This document shows, in pieces, positions 54,573 to 64,000 of a DNA stretch of 64,000 nt (positions are counted from its first letter, which is position 1; the number at the start of each line of letters is the position of its first letter). The stretch is from Eretmocerus hayati (lineage: Eukaryota; Arthropoda; Insecta; Hymenoptera; Aphelinidae): the NCBI GenBank assembly GCA_029851415.1, contig CM056743.1, positions 118,140,305 to 118,204,304 of the forward strand, given 5' to 3'. The notes beneath the pieces are model-generated. The model had not been told where the DNA came from. It worked only from the letters and a program-made list of their open reading frames with translations, and searched no databases. The position numbers were made by a program, and so were the translations under genes.

Positions 54573-55094
54573 ACATTTGTAAAATGCACTCGAAAATATA
54601 CAATTCATTCAAAGGTTCTTGGAAATAGAGCGATTCCTGCAGAAATAATCAAGATAGCATAAAAGGTAGTCCAAAATTGTTCCAAATTACCCGTAAAATT
54701 GAGTGATAAATTCAATTTTGAGTACCGGAATATTCTGTGACTTTTGCCTTGAGAGCCCGACAGGCGTAATCCCTGGCTAGTTCTTGATACAAGCTCATGG
54801 CAACTTAGGAATCCGGTGAATTCAATAATTCTAATTTTTCTGATGAGAGGCTCATTCCTTGTTAGTGTCAATTCGTAGTTGATGAAACACTTTTCTGGGA
54901 CGGAGCCATGACAGTGATATGAATAGTTCCATTGAAATTTCAATATTTGAAGGCCGAAAATGTGCCAACCCCAAACCCCACTTCGGAAGGTTCTGACATG
55001 CATTTTTCGACTTTTTCAAACATGTAATGTATAATTTTACTCGCGCACGGATTTAAAAATTTCCACTCATTGGTACCATAAAGATAACACGCTC

Positions 55095-55850
55095 TGACAT
55101 TTTGAGCTGCACACAGAAACCTGACATTTGACACTAAAATTGATCTCATGGCCAAACGATTCAAGATACAGTCTTGAGATTTTGGGGTTTTCATTCGGCC
55201 ATTAGATAATTTGAAAAAAAACTGACTAGGACCTCCGTAATCTTGCGCTTAAGGGTCACACTAGTACCACACGGAACTGACCAAAAGATTGAGCAAAAGT
55301 AGATTTTTGCTGAAAGCTACTCCGCAAAGGGTGGAAAACCATTTTTTCCGATACTTGAGGACATGGAAAAGTTACACCTGACGATTCCCTTTGAGAATAA
55401 ATTGGTGCGGAAAGGCCTGGAATGGAGCAAATTCACTTTTATCGGGGAAAACTGAGCGAGTAAAATTTGAAGTAAAATTGCGCCATAAAATGTACGTACT
55501 CGTCATGCACACAACAGAGGTCTTTGGGCTTTTGTAGCAGTGGCATTTGGTTCTTGATAGCATTATATTTGATGTACCTGCTCGCCCGAATCTCAAACGA
55601 GCCTCACCGCGACTCTTCACACTCACAAAGGTCGAAAAAAATGAGAAACTACAGCATACGGAACTGACATTTTGACCCCTTTTTCAAAGATAATAATTTC
55701 CGGTAGCCTTGGACCAAAAAACTAATGATTGCACCAAAAAGAACACCAAAAAGTACATCGACAATGACCTGTACGAATTTTTCCCAAGCGTTTTAAGGGT
55801 TCGTACAAGCAGGCACACATTATCCCAGAGTTCCCACGGAACTACTCACA
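55095..55850. repeat. Dispersed repeat, copy 2
   Basis: Direct partner of 48915-49690 with the same terminal ACAAGCAGGCACACATTAT. Confidence 0.75.
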
Positions 55851-58800
55851 TCTAATTGAGCTTGAACTCCATCACTAGTGGAATAATTCCCAAAAAGAAT
55901 AATAACGGTTACGGTCTGAATATACGCTCGATTCAATATTTCAAATTGTTTTGGAATGCCCCATTCAAACGGTGATTTCATCGGAACAGAATCATTCCAA
56001 GATCTGGGGGATTCCGAGATTCCTGAGTCGAGCCGCGATTACGAGGGCTGGAACCCCGCGAATGGAGAGAAATGCCGCACTCAAAGGAACCGCGAATATC
56101 GAATCCCGCGACTATAGGGATTGCGAACACGAAGGGCTGCCTGTTACGCAAAACACGCAAGTGTTTTATATGAGAATTTTACAACTGAACAGCTATTTGT
56201 TCAAGTCAAAATTTTTTCGAGGTTTTCATGGGAGGCGAGGAGCTAAAAAGTTCCACCATGAATCATAGAAACATCGAGATTGCAATATTTGCACCTTTTC
56301 CGATCTTTTCATGAGCATCATCACAGATATAATCGGAATTCGCTCGAGCTCCTTTGCGGCCACTGGATAGTCTACTTGAAAATGTTGCAATAGCCAATAG
56401 TACCTATACCGCTAGTTTTTCGAAAATTTATGAGTGATTTTGGTCTTTTTGAATCCAAATCACATCATCATTTATGAAATAAACTTAGTGCATCTCCGCA
56501 GTCTTGGCTTTTTTCCACCAAAAATTCTAAGGAAAATGTCTTCTTGATGTCATATACGCGTATACTTGACTGAGTTATTCAGAGACGTAAGAATTTTTTT
56601 TATCCACTGCCAGATTCACGTTTTTATAAAGGAGCGGCTCGAGACCGTTCCATAAAAGTTTTTACTTCATAATCAAGAGATTTGGTCTTGTAATACTGTC
56701 AGTCACATATTTCGAAAAGTGAAACGATTGATCGCGTAAATTACGTATCTGTTTTCAAATCTTGAATGTTCTTGAGCAAGAATAATCTTCCAATGAGATT
56801 GAACATCGATAAAAGTTGAATAACAATTTAAATATGTATTGCCAAATTTGTCCTCGTCGGAATCCGTTTGGATCCACGAACGCAATTATTTGAGAAATTG
56901 ATTATTATTAGATTCCATGGAAACATTTTTGATAATTGAATGATTCTCTGAGACGATTTTTCAATTAAGTCTAGCTAGAGGAGTGAGAGACATTCTCGCG
57001 GGACAATGTCAGGAGACAATTGCTTCAGATTACATGAGATACGATGATTCAATTTACTCGTTAAATCGCTGAGAAAAAATGCCTCAATTTGTCCATTCGA
57101 GATTGATTGATAGATAACTCATTTAATTCGTTTCTGCATACCAAGTAGTATACACACGATCTTCAACGTTAAAACCGGTGGAATTGAAATCAATTGCTGA
57201 GATTTTTTTCTACTGGAGTGATTATTTTCCTTTGAAAAAATCAGTTAGGCAAAGTTCAAGAATGAGCATTAGCATCGACCTGAATTCGCTTTCATCATAA
57301 CCACCTGAAGATATGAAATCATTTGATAGCTACAGAATAAAGTCGGAATGCAAAATCGGAGTGATGTAACATGTCCCTAGCTTATTGTCTACACGGAATA
57401 ATTTCGTATACCTAGTCTTGAATCTGGTCGAACGATCTGAGGCTACCAATCAATGTAACGACATTTTGGTCAGTAAAGATGACGTCTCCAGCTTTTTTGG
57501 AAACAGATAATTTTGCTAAACTCAAGTCCTCGTGTGGGAATCGTGGGTAGAGCATTTCCTTTGACTGCCAGAGGCACTGGCATCAACGCAAGTTGTCAAT
57601 CCCAGAAATCGTCATCGCGGAAATCGCCGCAGCGACCATTGTTATCGGCCGTGCTTTTTTCACTTGACGAGTATTACTCGGTCGATTTGATTTGCCGTCG
57701 CGACGTATGACAGCGCGTGCGATTAGTGACGCAAGCTCACGCGCCATTCACAAATAAACATCCAGATTGCGCTTCATGAGAAAAGGATGGAGAGAGCTTG
57801 CAGTGTCGCGCGCGGGCGCCAGATAAAGACTTGATACTATACGCGGTCTGTAGCGATGCACGGGGCCCCTTGGCGCCTCAGACCAGCTGCAAATCGCCCC
57901 AGTCCTCGTTTTGTCAGTAGCTCTTTTTATTCGCCTTTTATTGATATCTTTTTCAATTTGCGTCGACTTCTCTCTTTCTTCACGTGCTGCGCAACTTGGC
58001 TCCTTAATATGTATAATTGGTAAATGCAAGCACGCTATATTCTTGCGTATCTTCGACAATCGACGAAGTCGACACTACTTCCTCGTCACTTCGGGGACGT
58101 CTGTACGTCTCTGAATAGATTCAGATCATGCTTGGTAATCGAAAAAGTAGATAGAGCTTTGATTCAGCATAAAATTGTCAATAGTTGAGTGGAATTTTAA
58201 TTCGGAGGTATTTGAAATAAATCTCAGACATTCATCGTCCTTTCCAGTTGGTCATCGTTTTTTGTCAAACATGAATTTTTTTTACATATGTACATATCGT
58301 ACGTACTTCATACGGGATAGCAGCTCCTTTCCATCGGTATGCGGCCATACACCTTGACGGTTAGCCAAAAATCAATACATATTTTAGAAGTTCAAAATGC
58401 CGGGGGTCGCAGAAGTTGTATTCTTCTCTGGTGGATATCTAGGGTGTGCCGGAAAATAGGAGATTTTCGAAATCGCTACACTTGGGGTTACAATTTTTGC
58501 CGTTTTGTGGATCGATATGAAAATTTGAGAAATGATATCTTATGATGGAGCAAGCGTCCTGGCGATTTCTTATATGTGAAGGAAAAAACATAATTTTATG
58601 TTGTTTTTGAAACTCATCAAGTGAGTCGCAGAATGTTCCCGTCATCTCAATCATCACGCCAACTAATACCATTTCTCATGCTTTGTAAATTGTAAGATAC
58701 CGATCGCAGCGAAACAACGAAATAGTCGTAATGAATGCGATTACAGGTAGAACTTGCAAGGAATACGGCCGACGTGTTGTCCCTTTGGGTATGCAGAGCT

Positions 58801-60019
58801 TTGATCTCTCAGTAATTCATATTGTCAAAGCTGTACATTTTTGCTACTTCTAACAAAAAAGCCTGAGATGAATTAGCTGATGTGGTTTGTCTAAATCGCG
58901 AATATCTCATTTCATTGTGAAGGTTTTGAAACAAGCTTCAAAATAAGCTAAGGTACTTTAAAAAATGTTGAGGTACGCCAGAAATATGTGCGAAATAATG
59001 AAGAAAGGGGAGGAAATGAGGCCTCTTCTCATTGGATCCTGCGTTGATTCTAAGAGTTTCTTCAATGGCTATTGCTGCATTTCAAGATCTCAAACCTTAG
59101 CGCTCAATGAGAAATTTCCATATCTACAAGTAAAACACGAATACCTCGCATGCCGATTTCCCAAAATTTTCATTCTTTGGCCAATCCCATAAATCGATCC
59201 GATGGAGAATAATCTCACTACTCCTAAAAATATACTCCAACGTGAAAATTCATGATACTATCCTCGAAAGAAGCAAGCTATATGAGTATTTCGAATTTGT
59301 TTTTTCTATTTTTCGTAATCAATTCCAACTCGATTTGTTCATATCAGTTCGTTGACAATAAGATCTTGAGCTTTGGATGTCCCATTTGTCAGCTGTGCTC
59401 GTGAGTGTTTAATCCAAATCCATCGCCTCTAGATAAACCCACATTAGCGGCTGTCGGTTTTTTTTGTCGATGTACTCCCATATCCCGCGATATCTGTTTA
59501 TCTCCGAACTATCTCGCTGCATTTTTCTTGCGTGGTAGATCTGTCCCCAAACACTCTCGGGTGCTATATTGCTAATCGACACTTTTGTGGTTACTCGAAG
59601 TTTGTATCAAAGTACTGGTGGAACGGGGTGAGAGGAATTGACATGATGTTGAATATTCGTTTGATAACTAACCCTTCGTTCATGGCGCCGCGCCGCGTCG
59701 CGCGCCGAGCTTGGCGCCTACAGCTTGTTTATTATTGTCGCCTACGGTACTTTCTCTTTTCCTTCTTATTCACTTCAGTTAAATGACACGCACGGTGTGC
59801 ATTTATGTTACATCTTCATTTCCACGTGACAGTTCTCCATCAGAATAGCTGAGCTATAAAACTTCTCTGTAGTCTACGCGTGTTTGATAGCAGGAGAAAG
59901 CAATGAATCGAATGGAAAAAATTTTGGATCTCACATTATTCTGTCCTGACTGGTCTTTTTAGCTTTTATGGGCGAAAACATGAACGTCTGGCACGGCTCA
60001 TAGATCTATGAACGAAAGA

Positions 60020-60370
60020 ATAGTATATTTCGCACCGAGTTCATGAGGTTGTAGCTCGCTTTTGAGCGATCGGTTTTCGACCCAAGCCGGAGGCGAGGGT
60101 TGAAATGATCGCTCGGAAGCGGGGAACCTCGTGTGCGAGGCGCGAAAGTTATTTTTCGATACACTATGCGTAAAAGTGCACTTTGCGCACAGTTTGTCGA
60201 CTTTTACTCACAGTTTATCGAAAAGTATAGTTAGATACACGGCCGTAAAACCTATTATTCGCATCCTCGTGATGATTCCGACCCTCGCCTACGGCTCGGG
60301 CCGGAAACCCATCACTCGGACGCGAATAAAACGTTTTACGCCCTTGTATCGAAATGTACTATTTCGCAAT
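60020..60370. mobile_element. Hairpin-rich MITE-like segment
   Basis: Two internal palindromes: TTTCGACCCAAGCC/GGCGAGGGTTGAAA (60077-60107) and TTCCGACCCTCGCC/GGCTCGGGCCGGAA (60276-60307). Outer inverted words around TATTTCGCA. The style matches the hairpin at 9351-9410. No gene. Confidence 0.5.
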
Positions 60371-63300
60371 TTTGTAGGCACTCAAACATCGAAAAATTGC
60401 GAAAAATTTTTTTTGACCCATTAATGCAAATAAAAACTATTTTTCAAGTTGTTTCGATAATTTCCATGGCTTTTCTACTCAAACTTTCGTAATTCTAAAA
60501 AGAGCGGATAATGTAACCTGACTCAGCATCAGCATATAAGCACAGCGTTCTAGAACATTACGATCATAATACATACGGAGGTACAAAGCGATTTTCGCAA
60601 AATTTTTTTCTCATTTTTGGAATGCACGGAATCCCGCTCCGCTCTCGAATGTTTCTCACTTTAGAGGAAAAAACAGAATTCTTACTCGAGTGACAGAATT
60701 AGAAAAAATGTTTTTCTAGTTTTTCACGGTGGTCATATTTTGCCCTGTGGAGGCCGAAGAAAGAATCTGGGACTTGCCTGTTCTGGGTATGTCATTTACT
60801 TACAAAATACTCGTAATTTCATTAAAATTCATCGCCCCTAACCCATACTCTTATAAGCGCTCCGCCCATTTGCACACATGATGAATTCCTTCAAGAATTT
60901 TTACAAATTACTAAAAGTAATAATGCTGATTGATCATGCTAGTGATTTGGAATTCGTTACTTTTTATTACACTACAATTCTTTTACAATTTTTTGATGCA
61001 GAGTAAAATTGGCTTTGTGACGCCCAATTTCTATGCTCCGTATTGATGGCAAACATGCGGCACCCTGCAATATTTTCTCATCAGCTCAATTACCTAAGCA
61101 AGAAAAAGTTACATTCCAAACTACGTGGTAGACTTTTGGCACACCCCGTTAAATCCACCAATTTTCAAAATTTGGCGCAGTGAGTGTCATAAAAACGTTA
61201 TTCTTTCAAAGCTCAATAACCTAAGAACTAGTCTGAGTTTTTTCCCAAAGGGCAGAAAGTTTCTCAATTTTCTTGGGATTTCCCTTAATGAAGACAATTT
61301 TAAAGGTCGGACCTATGAGTACCTTTACTATTTTTGGAAAAATTATCGTGAAAGTTGCACAATTTAATTTCAAAATGATTCTATCATAAGGAATAGATCT
61401 TGATCAACCCATCGGAGCTCCATTTGGGTGAATATATAGAAAAATGGTTATTCTCACTTTTGTCAAAGATGAATTCGGGCACTTAATTCATTTATTGTTT
61501 AGAAAGTAATAGACTCAAATATAATTGGGAGGCTCACATCTGCAAGAGAGCGTCAAAATATGTATTTACATCCAAGTCCCGAATCACTGTAAAGGAGATT
61601 CAGCATTTTAGACGCGAATGAAATTTTGAATACTCCATAAGTCTACGACGTAGATAATTAAGGATTAACATTAATTGGGTAAATGAGGATATCTCTGAAA
61701 CTTTTGACATTTGCTGTCACAGCTCAGCCAAACTGGTTGTAGGACGTTTCCTCAGGTCTAACCTGTCAAACTACCTTTGTTTGAATGTCCTGAGAGTGGT
61801 CAACAAGTTAGAGCTTGATTGGTGGATGTAAGGAGATACTAGAGCCAATCATGTGTGCGAAAACACCCAAAAAACGAGGAATTTACGTGTCACAGCGTCA
61901 GACTCTTGAAATTTGGCAGGCTCTCGTGAGTGGAGCGTTTCTGATAAAATTCTGTAACTTCTCAGACTAATTTTTAATGGTCCAAAGTTATGATTTTTCT
62001 AGTGGAGGAAGGTGTGCCTCACTTTGCTCAGCCGTGACACGTAAAGATGTGAGTGACACAGATTTTTGGGCAAAAATTCTTGACTCGCTCTAGGCGCTAC
62101 AGCTCGTGGAGCGTAATCTAGAGATACTCCGGAGGATTTTTATCATATTTTCCTTAGAAAAACGGAGAAATTGAGCTACTGTAAACCTATGTGCCTTGAC
62201 GAAGAAGCCAGGGAACCGGATAAAACGAAAAAGAGAACCTTCGTACAACATGCCGAATCGTACAGCTTTTGGGAAGACACGCGCGCGGCAGGGGGGGCAT
62301 AGATCTCTAAACACTGTGAACATATTACGAATACCCTCAAAATATCATACCAATTTCTATCCACCGAGACTTTGAACGCTCCACGAGTACCACCCGTTCG
62401 AACGAGGGCTGTGCAACCCCAATATTGTAAAAAATGTATCAAGAAACGATGAAACTATTGGTGGAGAGTTCAGTATATTCCAACTCTGACTTTCGTTACT
62501 ATATTCAAACACCTAATTGCATACAATCCTCATATTTAAACCACCGTGCTTGCTCGATGACAAGCTCTAGCCGTACATCTCGATTTCCAGGGGCTGTGAC
62601 ACTTTTTGAGGTCGAAAATCGAAAGTTTCAGAGATATTTTCAAATAGTAAGCAAAAGGTTAGGCTGTAGTTACATTACATTGCTTATTACATTGCTTCCA
62701 TATTGCTATTAGAGAAACTACCCAGTTCCCGTAGAAATTTGAAAAGTGATCAGTACTCGCGAATACGGTATGTTTTCACAATAAGTTTCAGCTCTCCAGA
62801 AAATTTTGAATTCACTCGGGAATGATAAATTACATGATGAGGCAGCATGGGCGACTGTAAAAATGACTATTAGATCGCGATAAATCGACCGAAAGCCATA
62901 ACTCTAACTGGATTTCTCCAGTTCACATTATATCAGCTATCGAAAGCCTTATCGTGGTCCAATCCGCGAGCGTTTCTAAACACGCGGAGATCCATCGATC
63001 AATTTCCGAGATAGTAAATTTCATTGAGAGCGCGTCAGATGAATCAACATGTTTTGCAGCATTTTTTGTCCCTTGTATAAAACGTGCAAGATCGCGTGCA
63101 CTCATCAGCCACATAATTCTTCTTAACGGACAGAATAATTCAGACTCAGAGACTCATAGATTGAATTGAGATTTTATCGTTCGGTTGATTTGATTATGGC
63201 AAGTTTCATTATACGGCCAATCCCGAACCAATGTTATTCCACAAGACACCCGAATTTGAGTGCAACTCGAAATGGAATTTTCGATCGTGTAGATTTAAAT

Positions 63301-63374
63301 CGAGCGCCTTGGGCTTGCGATGGTGATACTATGCGATAAGATTGATATGTATCGAGACAAGGATCTGCCGAGCC

Positions 63375-63458
63375 CTGGCTAGCACAAACGGTTGAGCATC
63401 TTCCCGCCAAGAAAAAGGTTCCTAGTTCAATCCTGAGTCCAGGTGGATCTTTTCTTCC
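63375..63458 (+). ncRNA. tRNA-like sequence (SINE head or pseudogene)
   Basis: An A-box-like CTGGCTAGCACAAACGGTTG is followed ~50 nt later by GGTTCCTAGTTCAATCCTG, a B-box-like GTTCAATCC. Stems are imperfect. Confidence 0.35.
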
Positions 63459-64000
63459 GATAATAATCCTATATCAGTTTTTCACGATTAATAATATCGA
63501 TCATCGTCAAAAACATTTACATGATCGAAATTACGATCGAAAATTCAATTTCGAGTATCACTCAATTTCAGGTGTCTTGTGGCTGGAATAACATTGGTTC
63601 GGTTTTGGCCGTATAATGGAACTTGTCATTATCAGAAATTCAGAGTTCCGTCAATTCGGGTATACCCGAATATACATATATAATTGCCTGTAGCAATAAA
63701 CAAGCCCGCAGCTGCATCGATAAGTCGGTCATTTTTGTCGATGTGGAATATTATGCCGTGGCGCTAGCCTCCTCCCACAGAGGCGAGCTAATGAATCTCC
63801 GGGGATTTATCTCCGCGTCCGGAGCTATCTCAATCCCGCTACTGACAAACTTTGTTGCCACTATAATATAAACTGACTCGATAACCCCACTGACACTGAC
63901 ATAAGCTTATCGTGTACACATGTGCGCGTATATGATACACTTCTCATTTCATTCACGACTCACTCGCTCGCGGAGATTTCTGATATACGGGACCGGTTGA

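Larger units (their letters stand above)
54190..64000 (+). other. Downstream region without a recognised exon
   Basis: No LRRCT-like frame with a phase-1 acceptor was found by eye, so this is probably the next long intron. Frames such as 57513-57710 and 58339-58545 have no motif. Repeats are listed separately. Confidence 0.4.

Noticed and set aside
59348..59402. Possible short exon with a Cys cluster between an AG and a GTGAGT
   Set aside because: In the phase required after LRR exon 7 it has an immediate stop; no wider support.
60720..60787. Possible LRRCT-type exon after TTTTTCTAG
   Set aside because: Opens in phase but lacks the N-P and cysteine spacing of an LRRCT cap; likely chance.

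Overview
This is eukaryotic, almost certainly arthropod (most likely insect) genomic DNA. It has large introns with GT-AG borders, a multi-exon extracellular leucine-rich-repeat (LRR) gene, a Penelope-like element fragment, and very many inverted-repeat (foldback) DNA elements. Nothing in it suggests a bacterial or phage origin, and the species cannot be fixed from the sequence.

Layout. 1-9.4 kb is repeat-derived intergenic or 5' intronic DNA: tRNA-like sequence, a GIY-YIG fragment of a Penelope-like element, a pentanucleotide minisatellite and an ~0.9 kb foldback element. 9.44-18.61 kb is the most remarkable object, a ~9.2 kb giant palindromic element. Its two inverted arms of 3.2 and 3.7 kb flank a 2.3 kb unique centre. 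The centre carries two well-formed genes: a coiled-coil protein that resembles what I recall of the DUF8207 family, and a FLYWCH zinc-finger protein. Each arm carries an identical copy of a set of small genes (163 aa, 93 aa or an overlapping antisense gene, 56 aa, 46 aa) and a 31-bp tandem array at its inner end. The four principal reading frames each have a TATA box 41-60 nt before the ATG. One has a duplicated CCAAT-box module upstream. No transposase, integrase or polymerase is visible. The compact, self-promoted genes and gene-bearing terminal repeats make it look virus-like or plasmid-like rather than like an ordinary MITE, but I cannot assign it to a known group.

18.6-23.5 kb holds non-coding DNA and a 1.6 kb foldback element with Tc1/mariner-type ends and TA target sites. 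From 23.7 kb to 54.2 kb a single plus-strand gene can be followed through seven coding exons (23782-24203, 32852-33020, 45500-45633, 46243-46504, 51325-51606, 51882-52160, 53988-54189). All join in phase, and almost every junction preserves the 24-residue LRR spacing. The product has a signal peptide, an LRRNT cap with an unusual Gly/Pro-rich insertion, and at least 18 LRRs. It is a secreted or membrane-anchored adhesion/receptor-type protein whose C-terminal exon(s) I could not find. Its introns (8.6, 12.5, 0.6, 4.8, 0.3 and 1.8 kb) are filled with DNA transposon derivatives, foldback elements, minisatellites and an intronic ~200-bp satellite. 54.2-64 kb has no recognisable exon; it holds dispersed repeats, hairpins and one tRNA-like sequence.

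The LRR gene and the palindromic element are independent units. The first is the resident host gene; the second is a recent selfish insertion upstream of its first coding exon, recent because the arms are virtually identical.
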